Shown here piece after piece: positions 12,214 to 23,140 of a stretch of DNA of 64,000 bases. The notes under the pieces are model-generated. The model ran no database searches. It saw nothing but the letters and a program-made list of their open reading frames with translations, and was not told the DNA's origin. A program made the position numbers and the translations under genes. The stretch comes from Lamellibrachia columna (taxonomy: Eukaryota; Annelida; Polychaeta; Sabellida; Siboglinidae). The stretch covers positions 19,177,060 through 19,241,059 of the forward strand of contig OY759274.1 in the NCBI GenBank assembly GCA_963662155.1, written 5' to 3'. Numbering within the stretch: position 1 is the first letter of the stretch; each line of letters starts with the position of its first letter.

Positions 12214-14130
12214 ATGTCTCAAATTGCGCCGAGGATGTCTCGGTCGTGGTGGCCGCTGTGGTGCCGCCGGGCCTGGTGGGGCGGCATGGAGCCAGGCCAG
12301 AACTTCTCTGGACGCCGTGGAGGCCTGGGACTGGGACGACGTTGTTTCGACGACCTCGATGCGACAGTCGGTTGGGGCCGTGGATTCGGCCGTGGATTGG
12401 GCCGTGGTTGGGGGAACGGTGCTTGTCGTAACTTCGAGATGGACGCATGCCGCCGAGGCCTTGGGCCTGAGGCGTGTCGTCGCAGTGACTTCCGAGGTCT
12501 GGGTCGCCGCTGGCTGGACGACATGGACAGCCCGATAGAGTTCGGTGCCGGACAGAGGTGGATGGGGCCGGGCGGCATGGGCCGTGGACGTGGTCCGTGG
12601 AGTCGCCGGCCGTGGTGGTGGAGAAACAACGACTCCCTGGCTGCCGACGACAAGGTTGTTGAGGTACGTACCTAAGTCATTCTTCAGACGGTAGTGCTTC
12701 GTGTGATGCAATCAGGTCGCTCTTATGCATACTCACGTGCGTATGCGTAAACAAGTTTTGTTGTGGTGATAGACATTTTCAGAAATCATCCCAGAAATCC
12801 GCGGCTGATTGTTTACGCTCGAACCCTCCCCCTTTTCTAAACCCCGACGACGGTCCCGAGCAATAGGAACATTGGCGTCCGAAGGGGGGGGGGGGCAAGA
12901 CCCCTGAATCTGGATGTTTGTAAAATTTGGGTCTTTTATAGCGAGTAGATTGTTTACTATTTGTGTTAAGTAGATCATCTAGTATATTTGTTAATTAATT
13001 TTATACAATTATATCACTAATTGAAAGTAGACATTTTGGTAAGTGTAAAGATTTCTGGTCGAAATCAGACAACATAATTTGTTGCCTTCCTCTGGAAGTG
13101 TACGTAGATTTCTGTACTTTACTCTTACCAGGTGAAATGTGACGCTGACGTGTACCAGGTCAAACTGAACGTGAGTGACTTCGCCCCGGACGACGTGAGT
13201 GTGCGTGTGAGGTCGGGCGAGGTGGTGGTGGAGGCCGCGCACCCCGAGCTGCCGGCCGAGCACGGCACGACGTCCAGGCAGTTCACGCGTCGCTTCGTCC
13301 TGCCAGAGGTACGTGTTCTATGGCAGACTACTGCTACTGCTACTGCTACTGCTACTGCTACTGCTACTGCTACTGCTATTACTGCAATAGAGCTGTTTCA
13401 GTAATTGGTAGTTTTTCTATGCCAAGCCCCTTTAATTGTCTTGAATATTTTTGCCACGTTTGTTGTCATTTTCTTTTTACTTTTTTATTTTTTATTCGAC
13501 CAACAATTACAGAATTACAACTACTAGAAGTGACGCAGATGAACATGTAGTATTGTTTATTTGAGTTTATCGTGTAAACCAACTTTTTATATGATTTTAC
13601 ACCCACTCAATATGAAATATTTCATCGCAATTGTCTTATGGCAAGTGATCACTTAATGTCAACAGTGTATGAACCAAGTGATCACTTAATGTCAACAGTG
13701 TATGAACCAAGTGATCACTTAATGTCAGCAGTGTATGAACCAAGTGATCACTTAATGTCAACAGTGTATGAACCAATGCAATACTTAATATGTGTGATTT
13801 ATAATTTGTCCAGTGACAACTTGAAGTAAGAAACATATCTTCCAAAGCTTACCTACTTATTCAGATATGTGTGCGTGCGTGCGTGCGTGCGTGCCTGAGA
13901 AAAACTACAGTGTAGTGCCTACGTTGTATACCCGGTATCCGACCTATCATAACAATAATAATAAAATATCATATAGTAGACAATTGAACTAATGTGTCCA
14001 ATTGCGTCCCGTGCAGGGGGTCGAGGAAGAGACGCTCGAGTCGGAACTCACCGAGGAAGGATTCCTGCTCGTCAGTGGCAGGATGAAGGCTTCTGCGCCA
14101 GACAGAACTATAGATATCAAGAAGGCGTAA
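12214..14130 (+). CDS. Small heat shock protein 1 (alpha-crystallin domain, HSP20 family)
   Basis: Exons are 12214-12663, 13132-13308 and 14017-14130. All junctions are GT-AG and phase 0, giving 246 residues. Small heat shock proteins are ATP-independent chaperones that bind unfolding proteins as oligomers. Exon 1 is an unusual N-terminal arm of about 150 residues, rich in Trp (13), Arg and Gly (MSRSWWPLW, RPWWWRNN). Exon 2 opens the alpha-crystallin domain (VKCDADVYQVKLNVSDFAPD, FTRRFVLPE). Exon 3 completes it (ETLESELTEEGFLLVSGRM) and ends with TIDIKKA, where I-D-I matches the C-terminal I/V-x-I/V motif that docks on a neighbouring subunit. The start at 12214 follows the TATA box at 12152 by about 60 bp. 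Intron positions match those of gene 2 downstream, so the two are tandem paralogs. Confidence 0.92.
13327..13893. repeat. Three small tandem repeats in intron 2 of small heat shock gene 1
   Basis: (CTACTG)n lies at 13327-13378. Four copies of a 33-bp unit beginning AAGTGATCACTTAATGTCAA lie at 13643-13775. A short (GTGC)n run lies at 13868-13893. Each unit contains or borders non-repetitive intron sequence. Confidence 0.9.
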
Positions 14131-14190
14131 CGTCAGCGGCGTGACGTCAGCGGTAATGACGTCAGCGGCAGTGACGTCAGCGGCAATGAC
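14129..14190. repeat. 15-bp tandem repeat of CRE palindromes starting at the stop codon
   Basis: TGACGTCA occurs at 14142, 14157 and 14172 in units of GTGACGTCAGCGGCA. A degenerate first unit overlaps the stop codon of small heat shock gene 1. TGACGTCA is the cAMP response element palindrome bound by CREB/ATF factors. Confidence 0.85.
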
Positions 14191-14338
14191 ACGACTGCAG
14201 CAACGACGACAGTGATATTACACGGAGTAGGCGGCGTTGACAGGCTGAGATAAACATACACAACAAAGATATGGTTCAGTAACGAACTATGACATGTTTA
14301 CATCACGTGACCACAGTTGACTTGTTGTGTAGTTGTTA

Positions 14339-14344
14339 AATAAA
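14339..14344 (+). other. Candidate polyadenylation signal of small heat shock gene 1
   Basis: AATAAA about 210 bp after the stop codon; a second AATAAA lies near 14714. Confidence 0.6.
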
Positions 14345-15114
14345 CGGACTGGTCTGTAAATATTTTTAAAAGCGCTCCGTTATGACTTTGACCTTGGAGT
14401 GAGTGATCTACGATAAATTACATAATAATATTATCCTTCCACTCTTTGAAGGTTTAGTGATGATCCTCTACAGCAACGTCAACTTGTGATAGAGATAGAT
14501 CAACACGAGATAGATCTGCTATAATCAAGCAGAGCGTTTATGTTTAACACGTTAGTTATATTTACACAGGCCATAATTATAAACTATTTATGTGTTGCAT
14601 TTAAGTGCATTTTACATACGTAGAAAGCGTATAGCAATTTGTAAAAGTTACTTAATGATTTATTTACATTTTGTTGTTTTGTCATATTAAACTGTTTCAT
14701 GGTACGTATGTAAAATAAAGTGTGTTAAAGGTATTTGAGACTTCAGTTACTTATTACACGTTTCATTCATTCTATCATGCCCTCACCCGAAGTAGTTGTC
14801 AGAATTTACTGAGCAGCGTCATGGACGCTTCTGTCGTGACTCGTGTGGTTTAGAGATGCAGCCACAAGAGGAGCAAAGTTTCTTGCTTTGAGAATGAGAA
14901 ATCCTTCTCTTTTTTTGCTAATTTGTCTCCTGTATCTCCTTTTTTAAATCATCTCTTTTTTTAGCCAATTCCACTTTTTCTATAAACAACATGGCTGCAC
15001 AATGCATAAGAACGCACCTTTCAGACCTCCATTAAAAATATTGTCGGGGGGATTACCAATACAGATTGCATAACGTGGCATTCTTCAGACTTCCACTCCG
15101 TACCGTGCGAGGGG
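14345..15114. other. Intergenic, nothing recognised
   Basis: AT-rich, with a second AATAAA near 14714. No coding or repeat signal was seen. Confidence 0.5.
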
Positions 15115-15475
15115 AGACCGAGTTACCTCACTCCAAGAGGTGAGATAGAGTTACCTCTCTCCCAGGGGAGACAGAGTTGCCTCCTTCCCAGAGAGGCGAC
15201 AGTGTTACCTCCTTCCCAGAGGGGCGACAGAGTCACCTCCCTCCCAAAGGGGAGACAGAGTTATCTCCCTCCCAGAAGGGAGACAGAGTTACCTCCCTCC
15301 CAGAGGGGAGACATAGTTACCTCCTTCCCAGAGGGGAGACAGAGTTACCTCCCTCCCAGAGGGGAGATAGAGTTACCTCCCTCCCAGAGGGGCGGCAGAG
15401 GTACCTCCCTCCCAGAGAGGAGACAGAGTTACCTCCCTCCTAGAGGGGAGACAGAGTTACCTCCCTCCCCTCATC
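15115..15475. repeat. Minisatellite, 28-bp unit, about 13 copies
   Basis: The unit is built on GAGGGGAGACAGAGTTACCT plus CCCTCCCA, with variants such as GGGCGACAG and TTCCCAGAG. It is strongly purine/pyrimidine-patterned. Confidence 0.93.
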
Positions 15476-15544
15476 CTACTTCCTTTTCATCTCCAGCAAA
15501 AGAGTCCCATTTCCCCATTTTTTACTTGGCACCTCTGCTGAACG

Positions 15545-15760
15545 TTACACAAATGTGAGCTTTTATTTCCTCTGGCAGAGACACCAGATATAATGGGTCT
15601 AGGCTGCATGCCCGCACCGCATGCCTATTCTGCATGCTCTTACCGCATGTCTATACTGCATGCCTGTATCGCATGCCTATTCTACATTACATGCCTGTAC
15701 CGCATGCCTGTACCGCAAGTCTATTCCACACACCCAAACCGCATGCCTACAACACTTTCG
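15545..15760. repeat. SINE core scrap and a degenerate CATGCC repeat
   Basis: 15545-15600 (CCTCTGGCAGAGACACCAGA) resembles part of the SINE at 62.2-62.5 kb. 15604-15760 repeats CCGCATGCCTGTA-like units of 13-16 bp, many containing the GCATGC palindrome. Confidence 0.6.
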
Positions 15761-16470
15761 GTCTAGCAACAACATTAGTCCAGGTTTGTGCGTCTCATTC
15801 AAGCCCCTCTCTTTAGGGACTGTATCCAAAGCTGTTCTCATAATCCATGCATCTGATGCAACATCACTGTCTGGTGCAAGCTCCGCGTCTGATGCAAGAT
15901 ATCGTGCTGCTCAGGCAGTGACCATTACACCTCACAGGGACTGGGTCCTAACGCACGCACGCACTCACATATGCACGCACGCACACTACGCACGCACTTA
16001 CATACACGTACGTGCAGACGCGCGGCAATTTCGCGTGCAAGAGTCAGTAATCTTAACAGAGTACGGGCTCCAACAATAAAGAAAGTAGTTTATCTTTTTA
16101 ACATTTCAGAGATAGGCCTGCATGTCTAAACATAGTCAGAATTTAATCAATTTAGTAATTAATGATATCGGTGTCCCCGTAGAAGCAAACTGTGAGAGCA
16201 ACCGACAGATTTTCAACTCGATCGTAATTCAATGTTGTGCTGTTTTTACAGCGCCTTATACGGTATAGGGTGTTTAGCGTGTTTAGTCAAGGGCAAGGGT
16301 GTGAATTTAAGCTCAGTTGAAATTAAACAGCGGGCAAACACACAAAATCGGTTCACTGTGACAATGGAAGTGTTATCACGCACAGCCTATTCTACTAATA
16401 TAGGCAACGAATGCAGACGATGCACTCTTGCCCAGCCTCGCTCAGCCTAGGCGTCCCCAGCGTCAAAGCC
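15761..16470. other. Intergenic, nothing recognised
   Basis: Short CACG/ACGC runs near 15950-16020. No gene is supported. Confidence 0.5.
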
Positions 16471-16477
16471 CAACATG

Positions 16478-16579
16478 TTCCAGACGTTTCTGGCGGGTCA
16501 AATATAGGACGGATGACGTCACACGCACGCGCAGCGCCACTGTTTATGCGGTTACATCAGCTCGGCGACGTAGTATAAA
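16478..16579 (+). promoter_or_regulatory. Putative promoter of small heat shock gene 2 (HSE-like, CRE, TATA)
   Basis: TTCCAGACGTTTC at 16478-16490 is a near-perfect three-unit heat shock element: TTC, two bases, GAC instead of GAA, two bases, TTC. TGACGTCA is at 16513-16520 and TATAAA at 16574-16579, about 140 bp before the ATG. The combination fits a stress-inducible promoter; this is inferred from motifs. Confidence 0.6.
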
Positions 16580-16715
16580 CGTCGAATATCTTCGGCGTGA
16601 TATTTGGCATACATCTGTAACGAAAGAAACCATAGTGTCTGAGATTCCTCCAAGATATCGACGTATGATCGAAGCCATTGTAGCTTGACTTACCCTGACG
16701 TGACACAGAACGAAA

Positions 16716-19700
16716 ATGCCGTTTTTGCTGAAGATAGTCCGGCCCTGTCAGACGTTCGCCCGGCGATCTGATCTGCTGCGTAAGCGAACGTACTTCGACC
16801 GACGGGGGCCGTTCAGTCTCTTCCCGCGGAGAATCTTCGACTCGGAGTGCTTGTCCCCCAGGTCACTCCCCTCCTACATGGGTCGGGCCATGGAGGAACA
16901 CTTCAGGGATATGGAGAGGATGATGGATGGCGTGTTCCGGCAGAGGGGTTGGGATAGATCCCCGGTGTCGGGGAAGGAAGTCCGCGTGAGTAGCGACATT
17001 GATTATTTATTTAGTGCATTGCCAGTTTTACACATCCGGCAGACTTGACGAAGTATAAACGCTGTGCTCTAAGACGGAATAAATACGTCGAAAGTATTAA
17101 TGTGAAACCAAAGGCATTTTTGGGGTCTTTGCACCTATAAGAGGACTTGAAAGCTAACCATTTGCAACTATAATCAAGAATATCACGCAAGTGGTTAACT
17201 AAATATACCTCGTTGAACACCGAAAATATTTTTTGGCATGGGCAGCGCACATTTGTTCGGAATCCTACGTCAAGAGTGCTGACTAGGTTTCCCACAACTC
17301 CAACTTTAAACGCCTGATCGTTGACGTAGACGATTTTAGTCGCTTACTTGTCAATAAGTTTGGACATACTATTTGCGTCTAAAATAAACTTATTTGGCAA
17401 GATAGTCCATTCATTCATTGTTTACTTACCGCCTCGCGTTCCGATTTGACAGTTCTCTTGGTCGCGTGTTTGCGTTGTGGTCTCCTTCGCCGACGTTTTG
17501 AAGGATCTTGATCAAATATGTCAACTTCAAAACACGATTCTTCAAAATGGGCCGAACAAAGTCTAGTATACCGCGTGGGCTTCCAATCAACCCGCCCGCA
17601 ATTGTGAATTCATTGCTTCACTACTGTCTGTTTTTTTCCAGAGGAAATCGAAAAAAGAACTCTCTGTACCTCGCTGAATCATGTTTACATCCGAATGCTG
17701 CACAGTACAGCATTGTAAGAGTTTTTGCTGCGTGTAAATCCAATATAAAAGCAAATAAAGATGTAACTGCACATCCCACAGTTAGGAAATATAGGCAGTT
17801 GGTCAGAACACTAAAACAGACGCGGGTTGAGCAGGTAATACTGTCAGGGATTTTACCTGTAATGGGCAGGAGGGGTCACAAATATCGAAATTGTCGGGGG
17901 ATGGCAATTAACATGTTAGTCCAGAAGTTATGTAGGGAAGAGGAAGTTGGATTTGTGGATTTATGGGGAAGTTTTGTTGGGAGGGCTGATATGTACATGA
18001 AGGATGGGCTTCATTTAAGTGGAAAGGGGGCGGCAGTATTCGCGGACAAACTTTCAGCAGCAGTAGATAGTGACTTGGGTACAATGACAAATATTTTTGG
18101 AAGTAAACATTCTTTAAACTAGAAGTGCAGGGGGGTTACCTAGAGGTGTCTCAAGCAGAACAAGAGGCCACTAGCACAGATAAACCAATATCAAACCATC
18201 CGAAAAACATCTCTGAAAAAGGTTATAGATGCGTATGTTTAAATGCAAGGAGCATAGTAAATAAGAAAAACGAATTAAACATTATGGTAGAAGATATTGA
18301 CCCTCACATAATTGGTATAACTGAATCATGGGCCAACATAGATATAACAGATGCTGAATTAGGACTGACAGGATATGTAATGTTTAGGAAAGATCGAATA
18401 GGAAGAAGGGGCGGGGGAGTTATTTTATATGTTAAAGAATCTATTCAGGCTTATGAAATAAAACTAGAAAGGGAAGCAGATTGCGATGAAGCTGTTTGGT
18501 GCAACATTGTTTCAGGAAATTCAAAATTAACTATTGGATTAGTTTACCGAAGTCCAAACATAAACGAAGAGGACAACACAAAAATAAAAAACGCTATAAA
18601 GGAAGTTAGTAAAGGGGAATGTATCATAATGGGAGATTTTAACCATGGACACATACAATGGAATTCTCTAGAGAGCACAGGGATTGAGGACCAACAATTT
18701 CTATTTTTAATCCAGGATAGCTTTCTTACTCAGCACGTACTAGAACCAACCAGGGGAGAAAATGTATTAGATATAGTTTTGTCATCACAAAAAGAATTAG
18801 TGGACAATGTAAACATATTTGAACCATTGGGTAATAGTGACCATAATCAAATACATTTTGACATCAATGTAAAATCAGAAAGTAAAAATAAGAAAACGTA
18901 CAAGAGAAACTTCCACAGAGGTAACTACAAAGATATGAGAAAATACTTAGCAAAGCTAGATTGGAATAACATGCTGATGAATAAGACCGCAATTGAATTT
19001 TGGAATATTCTAAAATATGAAATTGAGAGTATCATCGATAAATTTGTTCCCTTCCAAAAACAAGGAAAACGGTGTAGAAAGAAACACTTGTCAAAAGAGG
19101 CTATTAGAAAAATAATGCTAAAACAAACTATGTGGAGGGTTTATAGGCGTACCAGAAAGGAAGAAGACTATGCAAAATACAAAGAGGCACTTAATGCAGT
19201 TACAACTGAAATCAGACAATCTAAAAGAAGCTATGAGCAAAAACTAGCATGTAACATAAAAAATGACAGCAAGAGTTTTTATGCATATGTCAGGAGTAAA
19301 CAAAACGTACAAGACAAGGTTGGACCTCTAGAAGACAGTACTGGAAATATAATATCACAGGGGTTTTTAATGGCGGAAGACCTAAATGGTTACTTCAGTT
19401 CAGTGTTTACCAAAGAAGATATTAGTTCATTACCAGTTGCTGATGCTAAATTTCAGGGGGCTAAATCTGACTATTTAGGTCCGTTAGTTGTAACTCCAGA
19501 ATTGGTAGCTAAGAAAATAAAGGCAATGAAGGATAACAAATCACCGGGAGTGGATGGGATTCCTCCAAAATTACTAATGGAAACAGTAGAACAAATCAGT
19601 ATACCACTTGCAAGAGTATTCAACTTGTCATTAAAAGAGGGAGTTGTTCCGTTTGAATGGAAAGAAGCAAACATCATACCATTATTTAAAAAGGGTTCGA

Positions 19701-22700
19701 GAAATAAGTAAGAGAATTACAGACCAGTGAGTTTAACGTCAGTGATTTGTAAATTATTAGAAAGGTTAATTAAAGACCATATGGTGGAATTCCTCGTTAA
19801 GCATAAATTATTAAATTCATCTCAACATGGATTCCTTAAAGCGAGGTCATGCTTAACAAATATGTTATGTTTTTTGGAAGAAATCACCAAGTGGATAGAC
19901 GTGGGATCGCCAGTAGATATTATCTACTTAGATTTTCAGAAAGCTTTTGACAAAGTGCCACATCAAAGATTACTACTTAAATTAAAAGCCCATGGTATCG
20001 GGGATAGCATAACTGACTGGATAGAACAATGGCTGACTGACAGAAGACAACGAGTTGTAGTAGATGGAGAAGTTTCAAATTGGAAATCGGTTTTGAGTGG
20101 GGTACCTCAAGGATCAGTATTAGGACCTATATTATTCTTAATTTATATCAATGACTTGGACGACAGTATAACAAGTAACGTACTGAAATTTGCGGATGAC
20201 ACAAAACTGTTTAGAAAGGTTAATACTGATGGTGATAAACAACATTTACAAAACGATCTAGACAGATTAGTGAAATGGTCTGAGAAATGGCAGATGTTGT
20301 TCAATTTTGGGAAATGTAAATGCCTACATACAGGACATAGGAACTTGAATGTAAACTATAAAATGGGAGATACTGTTCTGGGTACTACTGTAAAAGAAAA
20401 GGACTTAGGAGTTACAATAAGCGCTGATATGAAAGTTTCAGAGCAGTGTGGTATTGCAGCTTCAAAGGGTAATCAAATTCTTGGATTGATTAGAAGAAAC
20501 ATAACATACAAGGGAAAAAAGTTAATTATACCTCTTTATAAAGCAATAGTTAGACCTCATTTAGAATACTGTATACAAGCATGGAGACCATATCGTAAGA
20601 AGGATATAGATACGCTTGAACGCATACAAAGGAGAGCAACTAAAATGATTCCAGAACTGAGAGACCTTAGTTATGAAGAACGCCTGAAAGAATGTGGTTT
20701 AACAACTCTAGAGACAAGGAGGTTAAGAGGAGATCAGATTGAAGTTTTTAAGATATTGAATGGGTATGAAAATATTGATAGAAATATGTTTTTCTCACTC
20801 AAGAAGGATAGCAGAACTAGAGGACATGAGGTAAAATTAGTAAAGGATCAATGTAGATTGGACATCAGGAAGCACTCGTTCTCACAGAGGACAATAAATG
20901 AATGGAACAAATTGTCTACAGATTGTGTAACTGCTAGCAGCGTGAATATGTTTAAAAACAAGGTTGACACATATCTCAGGAGGGCGGGCTATAAGTAGAT
21001 GAACATTGTTGGACTCTCGATAAGCCAATGGCTTCCTTGTCCACTTGCCATCTGGGCCTTTGGCTTGGATGGCAAATCTTGTTAAAATCCCAACCATGTT
21101 AAAGATATACACAACCTACGTCACAGCCGCGTCGGGGGTTAAGGGGCTGCTCGCCGCTGATTGGTCAAAATTGCAAACACTGACGAATATGTCAGCCTCC
21201 ACGAAAAATGACATTAGACCAGAATATCGCACTTTTAGAACATATTCTCAGTAAACCACTTGCGTGATATTCTTGATTATTGTTGCAAATGGTTAGTTTT
21301 TAGGCACTCTTATAGGTCCAAAGGCCCAAAATAATGTCTTTGGTTTCATTTTAAAAGCATATACGTCGTATTAAAAGCAGATAATTGTGTATGCCTATTG
21401 CCATCAAGTTGCGTCGTCTGCCTTTTTTATGAATTCGATTTACACAAAGCTATGCGTGGGTGCGTACGTGTGTGTATCATTCGATCAAGTAGAAGTCGCG
21501 TTACATATATAGTGCCATTCACTATTTCATACTCCATTCAATAATTTATATGCCATTCACAATTGTTTGTTATGTAAGAATCCGGTGAATGAGTCCCCTT
21601 TGGTAACTAAAAATTAAAAGCTTAATATATGAAGCTGTGAATACCTACATTGTTATGCACACTGTGCATAAAATGTATATGTGTATATAATCCAATTAAT
21701 GTAATAACAGTAATATGTACGAGTGACACGTGCTTTGCGATCCATGCGTTATTTGCTGTAACAACGTGCCCCGTATGATGTAACAAATTGCCCGCTTACG
21801 GGGCTAGTTGTTACAGGCGACTGCGCCTGGGAAACGTCACATATCTACCTAACTACAATATGGAATATCGATGGAATGGTACACTTTATTAACACGAATA
21901 ATACATTTAATGTGTACATTGACAGAAATAATGCATATATACATACTTTTCACAAACAGTGACTTTAATTGAAAATTGTAACAACTAGCCCTAGTCTCCC
22001 CATCGCGTTATCCGTTGATTTCTGAACATAAACTCGGCAGCGTTGTTTATAATGTCGGCTTCCAAACGTTGTCAACTCGCGTTCTACGTTGACAAACGGG
22101 GCACGAAATAGGGGCTAAATCCCATAAAATTGGAATGCGTGGTAATCAATACCGAGGACGGCGAAGCGGTGTTTCTAGTTGTTTCCAGCATTCGGCAACG
22201 TTATATTATCATAATTATATGTTGTGCTGCCATCGTGTAAGATAGTCGATCAAAATACTTGTTCATTTCAAGCCTCCCATCATTAGTAAATAAAATATAG
22301 TGACGCTAAAAAGCAAACAGTGTTTCAGTTAATAACTGCTGTGGGATGAGTGTTTTGTTGTTTTCAACAGGTGAAATACGACAACAAACAGTTCGAAGTG
22401 AAGCTGGACGTGAACGCCTACACGCCGGAGGAACTGAGTGTGAAGATCGTCGACAGCGAACTCGTCATCACCGGCAGTCACCAACAGAAGGCCGACAAGT
22501 ACGGCTTCGTGACGCGGGAGTTCACGAGACACTTCGCCGTTCCAGAGGTGGGTATATAATCAGTACCTAAGTGACTTCGATGAATGACTGTAATAAGGCC
22601 TGTCAAACAACGACCTCCGTTGCTAGTACATTGATTCATTGTGATAAGGGTGCCGTTGCCGAGTAGTAGTGTCTTGTGCTTCGAGAAAGAACACGAGTCT

Positions 22701-23023
22701 ACGTGTTGATGCATGTCATGTGAACAGCTGGATATGTCTTGGTGCTCTTATAGGACCACGGCAGGTTTTAGTTAAATTACTAAACACTTGTATCTGACGA
22801 CAGTAGTTTGTTTATGTTTTTGCGCAGTGTCTGTTTTATGTTGATGCTTGTCGTCTTGCAGGACGTCGAAGGCGACACGCTGGAGTCGACGCTGACCAAC
22901 GAGGGCTACCTGGTGGTCAGTGGGAGGGTCAAGGGGGCCGTACAGGACAATGCGAGAACTCTCGAGATCAAGAAGCAGGAGGCCACAGAGGACAAGGACG
23001 CGGGGAATGGGGAGGAGAAATAA
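16716..23023 (+). CDS. Small heat shock protein 2 (alpha-crystallin domain, HSP20 family)
   Basis: Exons are 16716-16985, 22371-22547 and 22862-23023, all phase 0 with GT-AG junctions, giving 202 residues. Exon 1 (90 residues) is an Arg-rich N-terminal arm (MPFLLKIVRPCQTFARRSDL, then a helix near MEEHFRDMERMMDGVFRQR). Exon 2 is 177 nt, exactly as in gene 1, and starts the alpha-crystallin domain (VKYDNKQFEVKLDVNAYTPE, FTRHFAVPE). Exon 3 gives DTLESTLTNEGYLVVSGRV and the C-terminal L-E-I in RTLEIKK, then an acidic tail ending GNGEEK. The role is expected to be ATP-independent holdase chaperone. Intron 1 is 5,385 bp and holds a sense-oriented CR1 LINE plus a MITE. The link between exon 1 and exon 2 is inferred from matching phase, the paralog's structure and absence of another partner. 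Confidence 0.85.
17085..17195 (-). repeat. Inverted repeat flanking the CR1 element (left arm)
   Basis: It matches the reverse complement of 21253-21360 (shared: CCACTTGCGTGATATTCTTG, TTGCAAATGGTTAG, CTCTTATAGGT, CTTTGGTTTCA). A shorter third copy is at about 23268-23310, just after the gene. It is probably an interspersed element of unknown type. The rest of 17000-17700 shows nothing else recognisable. Confidence 0.7.
17740..18122 (+). pseudogene. LINE ORF1 remnant, C-terminal half of an SGNH-type esterase domain
   Basis: The frame reads RKYRQLVRTLKQTRVEQVIL, then SGILPV, GHKYRNCRGMAINML, VGFVDLWGSFVGR and MKDGLHLSGKGAAVFADKL, ending TAG at 18120-18122. The D-G-L-H near the end matches the Asp-x-x-His catalytic block of SGNH hydrolases, known from ORF1 of CR1-group LINEs. 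The N-terminal half with the GDS serine block is missing, so the protein cannot be an active esterase. It is followed at once by ORF2. Confidence 0.75.
18107..20998 (+). pseudogene. LINE ORF2: AP endonuclease and reverse transcriptase with one internal stop
   Basis: The frame is open from 18107, but a single TAA at 19709-19711 splits it; both halves are in the same frame (RNK, stop, ENYRPVSLTS). The N-terminal endonuclease shows CLNARSIVNKK, GITESW, VYRSPN, MGDFN and NSDHNQIHF. The reverse transcriptase shows DGIPPK, IPLFKKG, QHGFLKARSC, DFQKAFDKVPH, GVPQGSVLGP and the catalytic FADDTKLF. The C-terminal region includes HLEYCIQAWRPY. Apart from the stop the protein looks intact, and the domain order fits CR1-type LINEs. 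A true start codon is not clear; the first in-frame ATG is well inside the endonuclease. Confidence 0.9.
21253..21360 (+). repeat. Inverted repeat flanking the CR1 element (right arm)
   Basis: Partner of 17085-17195. The two arms enclose the LINE but are not its target duplication, being inverted. Confidence 0.7.
21800..21992. mobile_element. Small MITE-like element with 15-bp inverted ends
   Basis: GGGGCTAGTTGTTACA at 21800-21815 is the inverted complement of TGTAACAACTAGCCCT at 21977-21992, with one terminal mismatch. The enclosed 160 bp is non-coding. The target duplication is not clear. Just left, at 21756-21790, TGTAACAACGTGCCCC and TGTAACAAATTGCCC resemble units of the 24-bp array at 51.65 kb. 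The rest of 21361-22370 shows nothing else. Confidence 0.5.
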
Positions 23024-23134
23024 CAGAACAAGTCACTTTCGGAGTGCATTTTGTAAAGAATGACAGTTGGATAGTATGCTGTAGTGATTTATTAGACTCG
23101 GCTGTCAGTATTGTTTATGACTATGGTTCAGCAC

Positions 23135-23140
23135 AATAAA
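23135..23140 (+). other. Candidate polyadenylation signal of small heat shock gene 2
   Basis: AATAAA about 110 bp after the stop codon at 23021-23023. Confidence 0.7.

Larger units (their letters stand above)
17740..21090 (+). mobile_element. CR1-like LINE, 5'-truncated, in intron 1 of small heat shock gene 2
   Basis: It carries the C-terminal part of ORF1, a complete-length ORF2 with one stop, and a 3' UTR ending in TTGTTAAAATC. Its 3' part is about 97% identical in protein to the copy at 26.05-26.7 kb, so the family moved recently. Other copies of the 3' end are at 277-372 and 59.2 kb. The 5' boundary is uncertain: sequence at 17660-17720 resembles 23165-23235 outside the element, so the LINE probably starts near 17720-17790. 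Confidence 0.88.

Noticed and set aside
12184..12711. Pro/Arg/Ser-rich minus-strand frames opposite small heat shock exon 1
   Set aside because: GC-rich shadow frames; the plus-strand frame joins to crystallin exons in correct phase.
15621..16079. 152-codon frame as a gene
   Set aside because: It starts in a degenerate CATGCC repeat and runs through ACGC-rich sequence, with no splice or homology support.
17508..17740. Extension of LINE ORF1 upstream to 17508
   Set aside because: The frame is open, but 17670-17735 matches non-LINE sequence at 23165-23235, so the upstream part is probably intron sequence read by chance.
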